Shown in pieces: positions 26,655 to 35,033 of a stretch of DNA of 64,000 bases (the stretch's first letter is position 1; each line of letters opens with the position of its first letter). The notes beneath the pieces were generated by a model. The model saw nothing but the letters and a program-made list of their open reading frames with translations, searched no databases and was not told the origin of the DNA. Location of the stretch: assembly GCF_019972315.1 (NCBI RefSeq), contig NZ_BLIZ01000001.1, forward strand, positions 1,845,513 through 1,909,512. The letters run 5' to 3'. The position numbers and the translations under genes are program-made. This stretch comes from Geobacter sp. AOG1. GTDB lineage: Bacteria > Desulfobacterota > Desulfuromonadia > Geobacterales > Geobacteraceae.

Positions 26655-28004
26655 TCAGCGGGAGGTCAGGTTAAAGAATGTTTTGACGAAATAGTCCCAT
26701 GTAGTGCCATCAAAAGGGATGACGCCTGTCCAATACTTGAGCATCAGCCATGTAGAAAGTATCACACACAGAAGCGTCAGAACTATCATAAATCGCTTCC
26801 AGAATAAAGATGACGATCCTTCGTAGAGAGAGCAGAAGCATATCGCAAAAAGCGGAAGTGATTCTATAAATGCCCTGTGGCCGAACGAACCGCCATAGAA
26901 CCAGCTATGCCATGCGGATATGACGTAAATATTTAACGGCAAAAAAAGTAAGGTTGGTGCCAAGAACTCGCGGGCGCCTTTCCGCACATAATACAAACCG
27001 GGAATGACCAGCAGAAGAATGGGAGACCAGAAAAACAGTCCCTTACGGACACTGAACAACACATTGAAAATCTCAGGACGTGCAAAATTGAAATACTCGC
27101 CACGATATGAAAATACAACAAAATGCCCGGTAATGATTTTCCAGTACAGTAGTTGCAGGGAAATGACACAGGCACACGGCAGGACGCCATACACTACCTT
27201 GGTTACGTGGCGCTTCCAGAAGGAAAGTCTGTCCGACAGAGCATGGAGAGAGTCCACGCCGTAAAAGATGGCAAAGAGCAACCAAAGTCCGTTTGTGGGC
27301 CGTGTGATGACGATCAGGCCAGCTAATGCTCCTCCGCTTATGAAATACCGTGCGGAATCCTGTGAATAGATGCGTTGAATGATGTAAAGAAAGGCTGAGC
27401 AGAGAAAAAATGAGTACACATGACTGAAGACACTGTCATAGGTCGCATAGTGAAAGAGGTTTGTCCCGAATACCATGCCGACCATGGCAAGGAGGATGGT
27501 GTTTTGCCTGAATCGCCTTTCCAGCACTTTCCAAAGTATGGCAATGCCGGCGATTGCGTAGAACAAGCCGGCAATTGCGGCAGCGTATTGAAAAAGCGGC
27601 GAAAAGCCATCAACGGGAGTGTCGGTAACAAACGCCGCGATGCATGCCAAGAAAAAAAACGGCAGCATCAGAAGTGCTTCGCCCAAGGGATATTTTATCA
27701 GGTAATTTGTGGAATCTTCCCACAGAGCGGGGCCGGAGTATTGCCACAGCGAGGGGGTCACGTCAGGGATATGTCCGTTGTTAAAGACCTCGGCAATGCT
27801 CTGCAGGCTTAAGTCGTGATATATGAACGTTGCCGGGAGATAGAGGTAATAACCGAGGCCGTCACTGCGAATCGGCGGGAAGTTCAGCCGCAGGGAGTAA
27901 ACCGCCATTATGCCGATGATTCCCAGAATGGCCACCGACAAGAGGAAGAACCAGCGTGGATTTTGCCGAACTGGCGTATCTGATGGGGTTGTCCTGTCCG
28001 TCAT
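26655..28004 (-). CDS. Multi-pass GT-C type glycosyltransferase-like membrane protein
   Basis: This 449-residue protein has about eleven helices. The first outer loop, after helix 1, has IRSDGLGYYLYLPATF, where the acidic residue is in the place used for catalysis by GT-C enzymes. An aromatic/Gly segment near the C-terminus (WHSWFYGGSFGHRAFIE) recalls GT-C families that include mannosyltransferases. The exact family cannot be told from the sequence. Its ATG overlaps the stop of the upstream gene (ATGA), so the two are coupled. The substrate is unknown. Confidence 0.72.
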   Translation of the reverse strand: MTDRTTPSDTPVRQNPRWFFLLSVAILGIIGIMAVYSLRLNFPPIRSDGLGYYLYLPATFIYHDLSLQSIAEVFNNGHIPDVTPSLWQYSGPALWEDSTNYLIKYPLGEALLMLPFFFLACIAAFVTDTPVDGFSPLFQYAAAIAGLFYAIAGIAILWKVLERRFRQNTILLAMVGMVFGTNLFHYATYDSVFSHVYSFFLCSAFLYIIQRIYSQDSARYFISGGALAGLIVITRPTNGLWLLFAIFYGVDSLHALSDRLSFWKRHVTKVVYGVLPCACVISLQLLYWKIITGHFVVFSYRGEYFNFARPEIFNVLFSVRKGLFFWSPILLLVIPGLYYVRKGAREFLAPTLLFLPLNIYVISAWHSWFYGGSFGHRAFIESLPLFAICFCSLYEGSSSLFWKRFMIVLTLLCVILSTWLMLKYWTGVIPFDGTTWDYFVKTFFNLTSR

Positions 28005-29572
28005 TGTCGCAAGGCCTCTATGGTGTGGTCCGGATCGAAGAGGTAGGCGCAGTAACTCTCATCGGTGGCAATCTCGGCGTTGCGACAACCTATCAATTGC
28101 AGTTTGGGTTGCAACTCCGCTGGAGGCGGGAATTTTTTCATAACAAAGTCATCGACGAGCACGACCGCCGGAGACCCGGTTTTTGCGGCCATCTGCAACG
28201 GTTCGCCCCAGACGATCGAGTGCTGCATCCGGGCAGTATCCCATACGACATACGAACCGTATCGGTCGCCGCAGGGATAGAACGCAGAGCGTTTGTTCAG
28301 GTAGCCTACCACGGGCATGCCGGTAACATCGAGGTCGGCAATCAGCGGCAGTTTGTCGAGCCCTCGCTCACGGATCATGTCGGCTGTCGCCTTGGCCGCG
28401 GAGAAGGTGTACTTGTACTCGCCAGCGACCGCAATCAGTGCACCGGCAAGGTGCACGGCCAGGATAACCGGGAAAAGCAGTGCAACGGCCCTTTCCGAGC
28501 GTCGCGCTGCAACATCCAGCAGGCCAGCCAGGGTGACCGGCTGCATGGTCCTGGCGAGCCACAAAGCGGTCCCACAGCAGACAAAAAGAAATCCGTGATG
28601 CCGCAGATAGCCGACATGCTTTACGTAGAAGAAAGCCAGCAATCCCAGGCTGCCGCACAGGTAATAGACAAGCGCTAGCGGACGGCGCAACAGGGCCAAC
28701 GAGACAATGATAAGGAGGAGGGGAGCGCCGACCCAGGAAAAGTTGCGATACAGAGAAAATGCCGCAAGGAATTCGGTTTCCCAGAAACCGGGACCGGCAT
28801 TCGGCAATGGCAGATAGGCGGCGGTCATGTTCTTCAAAACCTTTACCAGTTTGACCGGATCGTAACTGAAGTGCCAACCCATTGCGTAACCGGAATCGTG
28901 CGGCGGGATCATCTGCCAAATTGCAAAGGCGATACTCACTGCCGCGATGCCGATTCCACACCAGCTTTGCTTGATTTTTGTCGGTTGAGGCCTGAAGATG
29001 ACGGTCTCGATAGTCAGCATGAGAAGGGCGGCGATGGCAAGAATACAGGCAAGCATGCTGCTGTTCCCCGCCACCAGGAGCAGGACGCCAAGCAATAAAG
29101 GCCGTTCACGGCGGTACGGGAAGAGTGTGCAGAATGCTACCAGGGCGAGGAGCCCAAGGGAGTAGTTACGCGCAATGGAGCCGTACTCGTAGATGGGATA
29201 ATATCCCAAGGCAACGGCGGTGCGTACCCACCGGGAGACTGGTGCGTTACGGGCGATCAGGAAGACGGCGCTGGCGGCGACCCCCAGGTTCAGCCACTGA
29301 ATTGATTCGGGATTGATGGTGAAAACCGTGAGGGGCCAGATCAGGAGGTACCAGAGTGAGGGGTGGCCATCGTATCTGATGTTGTGGAAGATGTCGAATA
29401 ACGAACGGCTGTCACGGGCTATGAGCCAAGGACCCATCTCATCGCGCCACATCTCGTGATGAAATGTGGAGAAACCTGCATACAGCAGGAAAATTATGGC
29501 CACCGAAAATGCAAAACGAGTTTCCCGATCTGAAACGCACCTTGGCGATTTGATGTCAAGCCCATCGTGCAA
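28001..29572 (-). CDS. Multi-pass GT-C type glycosyltransferase-like membrane protein
   Basis: This 523-residue protein has about eleven helices. The first outer loop has HEMWRDEMGPWLIARD, with the Arg-Asp-Glu motif common in GT39/ArnT-like enzymes, followed by RYDGHPSLWYLLIW. The C-terminus forms an outer domain ending in a Cys-containing segment. The start is a TTG at 29572, supported by AGGA six bases upstream; no ATG fits. It probably uses a polyprenyl-phosphate sugar. It overlaps the next gene by four bases. Confidence 0.72.
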   Translation of the reverse strand: MHDGLDIKSPRCVSDRETRFAFSVAIIFLLYAGFSTFHHEMWRDEMGPWLIARDSRSLFDIFHNIRYDGHPSLWYLLIWPLTVFTINPESIQWLNLGVAASAVFLIARNAPVSRWVRTAVALGYYPIYEYGSIARNYSLGLLALVAFCTLFPYRRERPLLLGVLLLVAGNSSMLACILAIAALLMLTIETVIFRPQPTKIKQSWCGIGIAAVSIAFAIWQMIPPHDSGYAMGWHFSYDPVKLVKVLKNMTAAYLPLPNAGPGFWETEFLAAFSLYRNFSWVGAPLLLIIVSLALLRRPLALVYYLCGSLGLLAFFYVKHVGYLRHHGFLFVCCGTALWLARTMQPVTLAGLLDVAARRSERAVALLFPVILAVHLAGALIAVAGEYKYTFSAAKATADMIRERGLDKLPLIADLDVTGMPVVGYLNKRSAFYPCGDRYGSYVVWDTARMQHSIVWGEPLQMAAKTGSPAVVLVDDFVMKKFPPPAELQPKLQLIGCRNAEIATDESYCAYLFDPDHTIEALRQ

Positions 29573-29621
29573 GACAAATCCTCATATCAGTAAATTTTTG
29601 GCTAAAGGAATAAAAAGAGCG

Positions 29622-29960
29622 TTATTTTGCTTTCTCCAATACGACAGTTGCGCCATTTACCTCCAACTCCAACTTGTTTCCCGCCAATTTGCCAAAGTAT
29701 TCCGCCTTGTCTTCTTTAATCTTAATCTTCCCGTCCTTCGAGATTGTCCATTGAAACGGTAATTTATTCATTTCAGCTGCTATCTTACCGGCATGACCTG
29801 GAACAACTGTTGACGTGAATCCCGTATTGTCTTTATTAAATTCTGCAACAAAGCCCTGGACTGTCGGGCTCTTCCATTTGCCGACGAGCCTTGTTTCCGG
29901 CTTGCTGCATCCGATCATACATAGCATCAAAATTGATAGTAGAATCATTGAGCTTTTCAT
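29622..29960 (-). CDS. Small lipoprotein of unknown function
   Basis: This protein of about 112 residues has a lipobox MIGC and a small beta-rich domain with LVGKWKSP near its start, then alternating Lys/Glu strands. The LVGxW start resembles small lipocalin-like or stress-type lipoproteins, but I do not recognise it. AGGAG lies six bases before the second ATG (29960), so I use that rather than the ATG at 29966. The gene is noticeably AT-rich compared with its glycosyltransferase neighbours, as is the lipoprotein gene at 32586-33041. This may mark later acquisition. Confidence 0.75.
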   Translation of the reverse strand: MKSSMILLSILMLCMIGCSKPETRLVGKWKSPTVQGFVAEFNKDNTGFTSTVVPGHAGKIAAEMNKLPFQWTISKDGKIKIKEDKAEYFGKLAGNKLELEVNGATVVLEKAK

Positions 29961-30135
29961 CGTCATCTCCTCAAAAATATGGTTTTACTTCAAAGGTATC
30001 AGCATAGATGCCAAGCATGTATCGGTTTATCAACGCTTGGGGGAATCCTGCAACTCTGTACACGCGTTTATACCGCATTCCATTTACTTTCACAAGGATC
30101 CTGCTTCACTTGCACGCAGTATTGGCGCGTCCTGA

Positions 30136-30990
30136 TCACTTCGGAATGGTATTCTTCCCCTCTACAGATAAAGAGTTGGGTTGATAAGCTCCTGTCATTT
30201 CATTGAGCCGTATCTTGAATATATCCGTTAACATTCGAAGTGAATCCACGATCAGGTTGACTTTAGAACCCGCTATATCGGTCCAATTAACCGGCACTTC
30301 CGTAATGCGGTACCCGTTTCGCTGGCAGAGATAAAGAATTTCGACATCGAACCCGAAACCATCGATGCGTTGGAGTTGAAATACCTCCTGTGCTGCTTCG
30401 GCAGTGAATAGTTTAAAGCCGCACTGGGTATCATGGATTCCTTTTACCGTTAGTGCGTTCACAATGCTATGGAAGACTCTCCCGATCACTTTCCGGTGGA
30501 GATGGGCGTTTATGGTGCATGAATCATCCTTCATTGCCCGGGAAGCTATCGCCACGTTTGCTCCGCTATCAATGGCTTTTAGAAGCCGTTCCAGTTCCAT
30601 GATAGGCGTTGCACCATCGGCATCGGTAAAGAGCCGAAGTTTGCCGGACGCATCAAGCATGCCGGTCTTGACCGCATAGCCTTTACCCCGGTTTGCAGGG
30701 TGGCGGATGAGCTTAACCCGGTTGTTTCCTTCCATGATGCGTGCAACGGCTTCCGCAGTTGCATCGGCACTCCCATCATCGACGACAATTACCTCATAGG
30801 AGAAGTCCTGCCGTTCGAGATATTCCAGGACTCTCGTCAGATATACGGGGAGACGTTTTTCCTCATTGAATGCCGGAATTATTATGGACAGAAAAACAGT
30901 GCTCAAATCGAGTCCAGTATCCAAAGTATTAGGACTTGCGTTTATAGACGACAAGATATGACTCCGAGCCGGGAGTGTGTTGTGCCGCAT
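30136..30990 (-). CDS. Family 2 glycosyltransferase, dolichyl-phosphate glucosyltransferase-like
   Basis: This GT2 enzyme has LSIIIPAFNEEKRLP, EVIVVDDGSADAT, HPANRGKGYAVKTGML and DADGATP (metal site), followed by IHDTQCGFKLF. The pattern resembles ALG5-type enzymes, which transfer glucose to polyprenyl phosphate, more than the DPM1-like gene at 25923. The open frame reaches 31074 but then overlaps the upstream gene by 146 bp. An ATG at 30990 reduces this to 62 bp, and TTG codons at 30924 and 30906 would remove it. No start has a strong ribosome site, so the N-terminus is uncertain. It probably makes a lipid-linked sugar for the GT-C proteins nearby. Confidence 0.82.
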   Translation of the reverse strand: MRHNTLPARSHILSSINASPNTLDTGLDLSTVFLSIIIPAFNEEKRLPVYLTRVLEYLERQDFSYEVIVVDDGSADATAEAVARIMEGNNRVKLIRHPANRGKGYAVKTGMLDASGKLRLFTDADGATPIMELERLLKAIDSGANVAIASRAMKDDSCTINAHLHRKVIGRVFHSIVNALTVKGIHDTQCGFKLFTAEAAQEVFQLQRIDGFGFDVEILYLCQRNGYRITEVPVNWTDIAGSKVNLIVDSLRMLTDIFKIRLNEMTGAYQPNSLSVEGKNTIPK

Positions 30991-32557
30991 CTGCGTCCCA
31001 GAAGTAGCGTGTTTCTGAATCGTACAGTTCAATAACACCGACTTGCTCATAGTGTTCCTGTGCATACGGTTCAAACCAGCTGAAAATCAATCGCGGCGAA
31101 GAGGGGCTCCCCAGCCACGAGAATCGGTTTTTGGTGAAGACACAGTAGATCGGTTTTGATTGTTCGATTTCGCGGATCAATTCCTGCTGCATCCTCTCGG
31201 CATGCGGTTGGTCTTCCATCAGGCTGTACATGTAAATATAGCCCGTTGCCGACAGTCTTCCGGCGTAGAAGTAAATCTCCGGTTCGGAGCCAAGTACCGC
31301 AATCCGGTCGGTGCCAGAGGTGTGATCCTTTATGTAGCGGCCAATTTCGATCGCTGCGGGAAAGGGGGTTGTCCCATATGTTGCAGCACTCGCTTCCAGG
31401 GGGGTGAGCTTGAAAAAGTACGATCGTTCCTGGTAGAGACCATACCCGATTGCCGCCATGACGAGGAGCGTGGGGACCATGCGCCCCAGCCATTTTTTAC
31501 TGTTCGTTCCCGGAGCAATTATATCCTCGATTGCTGCGCATGAAGCGCCCACCAGTAAAGCAATTACCGGCAGGATGAGAATAAAATAGTGCCACCGGAA
31601 ATAAAAACCCGAACTGACCGCAAGGGACGAAAAGAACAACAGCCCCGCGACAAGCCGCCTGTTTGTGCACCGCCCGCGGTTTGCCATCAGGAAAAGTGCA
31701 CCTGCGCCTGCCAGGAGCCAGAGTGGAAGATGCGGTTTCACGATGAGCGGAAATGTGCGGTCCAATACGGACAGACCTTGGGCGACTGTCTGGCCGGAGG
31801 CGTATTCCCGGACATAGGTGACGGTCCAGAACCAGAATTTTTCAAATGCGCCCGCCTTGAGCACCCAGATTAGGATGAGCGTATAGGGAACGACCAATCC
31901 AAACAGAAACAGGGCGAACCCCGTTACCTGAGCCTTTCTGCTGGAGCCGTGCGTGTGGTAACCAGTCCAGGCAAGATGCAGCAATGCGCAGACAGCCAGC
32001 AATGCTGCAGGTTGCTTCATGGTGAATGCCAGACCGAAACAGAACCCGCTTAGGAACAGCAGCAATGTGCGGGCTCTATTGTAAGGACTTAGGAGTAAGA
32101 TGAAGCCAGCCAATGAGAACAGCACAACGAAGTGGGTCGCATGGGCAAAAATGCCGTATACGAACTCACTGAGGGACAAAACAGCGTAGCTTGCGGCGGC
32201 GGGGAAAGCAGCTGCACGGTCGAACAGCCGCAATGCCAACAGGTATACAAATAAAACGCACAACCCGTTGACAAGTATCAGCCCCAGGTGAATACCTGAA
32301 GGGGTCTGGCCAAATAACGCCATGATAAGTGCGTAGGCACCGCTGACTCCGGGGAGTTTCATGGAATAGGCATGAACATAGGGAGGCATGCCATTGAGCA
32401 GGAGTTGCCCCATGTAAGCGTACTCGCCTTCATCGCGCTCAAGGGGAACCTGAAGAAGCCGGATACGGACATAGGCGACAACCGCCAGGACAAGAGCCAG
32501 CGGAATATACTGCAGGCATGGCACAAACCTGCCGAGGTCAATGGTTCTTTCTTTCAT
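30929..32557 (-). CDS. GT39/ArnT-like multi-pass glycosyltransferase
   Basis: This 542-residue protein has about eleven helices. The first outer loop has LERDEGEYAYMGQLLL, the Arg-Asp-Glu motif of the PMT_2/ArnT superfamily. A C-terminal soluble domain includes AVLGSEPEIYFYAGR, also common in these proteins. ArnT relatives move sugars from polyprenyl-phosphate donors to lipid A, polysaccharides or proteins. The acceptor cannot be told. Its 3' end overlaps the ALG5-like gene, a natural donor-making partner. Confidence 0.82.
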   Translation of the reverse strand: MKERTIDLGRFVPCLQYIPLALVLAVVAYVRIRLLQVPLERDEGEYAYMGQLLLNGMPPYVHAYSMKLPGVSGAYALIMALFGQTPSGIHLGLILVNGLCVLFVYLLALRLFDRAAAFPAAASYAVLSLSEFVYGIFAHATHFVVLFSLAGFILLLSPYNRARTLLLFLSGFCFGLAFTMKQPAALLAVCALLHLAWTGYHTHGSSRKAQVTGFALFLFGLVVPYTLILIWVLKAGAFEKFWFWTVTYVREYASGQTVAQGLSVLDRTFPLIVKPHLPLWLLAGAGALFLMANRGRCTNRRLVAGLLFFSSLAVSSGFYFRWHYFILILPVIALLVGASCAAIEDIIAPGTNSKKWLGRMVPTLLVMAAIGYGLYQERSYFFKLTPLEASAATYGTTPFPAAIEIGRYIKDHTSGTDRIAVLGSEPEIYFYAGRLSATGYIYMYSLMEDQPHAERMQQELIREIEQSKPIYCVFTKNRFSWLGSPSSPRLIFSWFEPYAQEHYEQVGVIELYDSETRYFWDADAAQHTPGSESYLVVYKRKS

Positions 32558-32585
32558 ATGAGCCTAAAACATAAATAGTCCGGTA

Positions 32586-33041
32586 TCAGCGCTGGTAAAA
32601 ATATGCTTTAAGCTTATCGGCCCTCTTTTTTACCATCATCATTTTGCGTTCTTTTGCCGGGTTTACATATGAGACAATCCAGTAATCCACCCCTTTTTCA
32701 TCTACCTTGAAATCTTTGAAAGCCGTGTCGTAGTTATTTTTAAGAGGGGTGAACGTTGTGATGATGGTAGTTACCATGTCATCTTTTATTTTATTCCATT
32801 TTTCTGCACCTTCTTTTTTGATTATCTCTTGTTCTGTCGTCCCATATTTTTGAGCCGCTGACTCAAAATCAATTAGATCTGCCAATGTCTTGTCACCTGT
32901 TGCCGCTTTTTTTATAAATTCTTTGCAAACAATGATCGCAGGGTCATTTTTGCTTGAGCTTGAGCTTGAGCAGGAAATAATGAGCAATAACGCCGCCGCC
33001 AGAGATACGCAACTCACCGCAATTCTTGCTAAATTTTTCAT
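32586..33041 (-). CDS. Small lipoprotein, possibly DUF4878-like
   Basis: This 151-residue protein has lipobox IISC followed by a serine run and a single small domain. It contains ACKEFIKKAATGD-like sequence (VCKEFIKKAATGD), an acidic/lysine-rich middle and DYWIVSYVNPAKERKMMMVKK. The overall pattern recalls DUF4878, a small NTF2-like lipoprotein domain; I am not certain. GGAGG four bases before the ATG is a good ribosome site. The gene is AT-rich and sits 28 bp after the start region of a GT39-like gene. Confidence 0.75.
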   Translation of the reverse strand: MKNLARIAVSCVSLAAALLLIISCSSSSSSKNDPAIIVCKEFIKKAATGDKTLADLIDFESAAQKYGTTEQEIIKKEGAEKWNKIKDDMVTTIITTFTPLKNNYDTAFKDFKVDEKGVDYWIVSYVNPAKERKMMMVKKRADKLKAYFYQR

Positions 33042-33141
33042 AATTCCTCCGTGGTCTTGTAATATTTATATTTGCAGACGATGATGTATTTTTTAAGGGA
33101 CAAATCCTGCAGTGGCCTGCTTGGCGCGACAAGTCGTGCCC

Positions 33142-34812
33142 CTACTGATGAGATGGCGGGAAAACGACGATATGATACCGTTCTTCGAGTGACTTGTCGA
33201 CCAGGAACGGGAGTGGCCCAAAACTGCTGGAGTAGTAGCCGGCGGCGGCTGAAAAGTTCATGGTAGTCAAAAACCTTGCCGGAGTGAACTGCAGGACTTT
33301 TAATGGGGTGCCTTTCACCATGATTTCCGGAAAGGCGTTGGTGCTATTTTCCGGGATCACCATGATATCTCCAGGTTGGACTGAGGCTTTTACCCTGTCG
33401 TATGCAGTACCACCATTCTTCTCCATGTAGTACTGGAAACCCCAATGCCCTTGGAACCAGAGCGGTTTAGCCGAACCACCATATGTCCTGCCGATTTCCT
33501 TTGCTGCGGTGCGTGCCGTTTCCGCCAGACTATAGTCGGCCCATGCGACCATCATGCAAACGAGCCAGGCGCAGGATAACGATATCAGCATCTGTTTGAA
33601 ACTTGGTTGCCTCATGGGCTCTTTTTTGTTTTCGAGGAAACGCATGACGACGATACCCACGGCAGGAGCCATCGGGAGGATGCTCCTTCCGTTGACGGAC
33701 CAGTTCACGATGGCAGCGAAGACAAAAGTTCCCATTATCCACAGAACAAGGAGCATGGAATCAGACTCTCTTCGTTGCCAGAAGTCTTGACCGGTAAGAA
33801 CGAGAATGTTTATCCCTGCTGCTACGAAAATCGAAAGTTGAAGATAATATCCCCACCAAGGGATCTCGGGGAGGTGGGAAAAGTTGATCCGGTTGAGACC
33901 GAAAGCTGCCATCGGGATGAGGATAGCCGCGGCAAACACTATGGGTTTGTTTCGTAGCAGTGGGACAAAGAACAGCGTGGATATGAGGCACCCCCCGGTA
34001 AAACTGAGACCGGTGACAAGGTTGGGAAATAGGGCGGCAAGATCCAGGGCCTTTTCTTTGCTGGCATAACTGGCGGCATCCGACAGCAGTCCTCTGCCGT
34101 AAATCACGTAGGTCTCCCATTGATACAGGCAAAGGATAACAATCGGGACCAGCAGAAATAGCGCCTGATGCCTCCTTTCGTTACGAGCCATAAGTGTGTA
34201 CAGGAACAGGAGCGGAATCAGGCTTAATCCAAAGTATTTGGTAAGACTGCAGAGCGCTATCAACACGGTTGCAATGAAAAGATTCCGGCAACTGCCGTCT
34301 TTTGTGCCACGCACCCAAAAGTACACTGACCAGACATAGAAAGCGAGCATCATGGTGTCACACATGACCGTCATGCTCGACAGAATGAAGACCGGATTCA
34401 AAATGCCGATGAGAGTCGCCATCAAGGGGTTTTGCGTGAAATCCTTAGCCAGGAAGTAGGTTCCCAGTACAGCGGCGACCGCTGGGAAAAGAAAAGCCAG
34501 GTGCAGGGGGATTTCGTTCCAACCGAAAAGTGTCGCTACCATGGCGATGTAGTATGAAGCGAGAGGTGGGTTTTTTATGATCCGTGCAGCGTCCATATCA
34601 GTGCCATACCAATTGATCCTGAAACCGTAGAAGTCCAGTGGATGGGATTGAATATGTTTGGCAACCCATATGAAGAGCGGTTCATCGATGTTAAACGCCT
34701 TGGCGGCAAATGGTGCGAGGGAGAGGACGGTTACCGAGATCAGGATGAGTATTGGAAGAAAGTTGCGGGGGTTTTTCAAGTTTCTTGTGTTCATGGATAG
34801 ATTATGTAGCAT
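33142..34812 (-). CDS. GT39/ArnT-like multi-pass glycosyltransferase
   Basis: This 556-residue protein has about eleven helices. The first outer loop has AFNIDEPLFIWVAKHI and then IIKNPPLASYYIAMV, the acidic and Asn-Pro-Pro motifs of the GT39/ArnT family. The C-terminal outer domain is short. The start may be the ATG at 34812 or 34794; neither has a clear ribosome site. It is the first gene of the minus-strand glycosylation cluster and diverges from the type A TMTC-like gene at 35034, with a 221-bp gap holding promoters. Confidence 0.8.
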   Translation of the reverse strand: MLHNLSMNTRNLKNPRNFLPILILISVTVLSLAPFAAKAFNIDEPLFIWVAKHIQSHPLDFYGFRINWYGTDMDAARIIKNPPLASYYIAMVATLFGWNEIPLHLAFLFPAVAAVLGTYFLAKDFTQNPLMATLIGILNPVFILSSMTVMCDTMMLAFYVWSVYFWVRGTKDGSCRNLFIATVLIALCSLTKYFGLSLIPLLFLYTLMARNERRHQALFLLVPIVILCLYQWETYVIYGRGLLSDAASYASKEKALDLAALFPNLVTGLSFTGGCLISTLFFVPLLRNKPIVFAAAILIPMAAFGLNRINFSHLPEIPWWGYYLQLSIFVAAGINILVLTGQDFWQRRESDSMLLVLWIMGTFVFAAIVNWSVNGRSILPMAPAVGIVVMRFLENKKEPMRQPSFKQMLISLSCAWLVCMMVAWADYSLAETARTAAKEIGRTYGGSAKPLWFQGHWGFQYYMEKNGGTAYDRVKASVQPGDIMVIPENSTNAFPEIMVKGTPLKVLQFTPARFLTTMNFSAAAGYYSSSFGPLPFLVDKSLEERYHIVVFPPSHQ

Positions 34813-34890
34813 TTGTTGATGGAATTAGCAATAAGGGGCGGTCTTGTTGAAACGGCCAAACAACGACACACCAAACTGCCGCTAATTGTA

Positions 34891-34919
34891 TTGACGGTCT
34901 TTATTCTGGGGTGATAAAT
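34891..34919 (+). promoter_or_regulatory. Possible sigma-70-type promoter for the plus-strand TMTC-like pair
   Basis: TTGACG at 34891-34896 is followed, after 17 bp, by ATAAAT at 34914-34919 (or GATAAA after 16 bp). It lies about 115 bp before the gene at 35034, in the gap between divergent genes. The -35 is good and the -10 is moderate. Confidence 0.4.
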
Positions 34920-35033
34920 TCAGCCTCATAGTATCTGCTGGCTGATTGTTTCATTCAGTAAAACGATTGCCGACATGGTGCAGGGTAGGCGCCAACATAT
35001 AGAAGGTCAGGGTTTACAAAGGATTTTGCGGTA

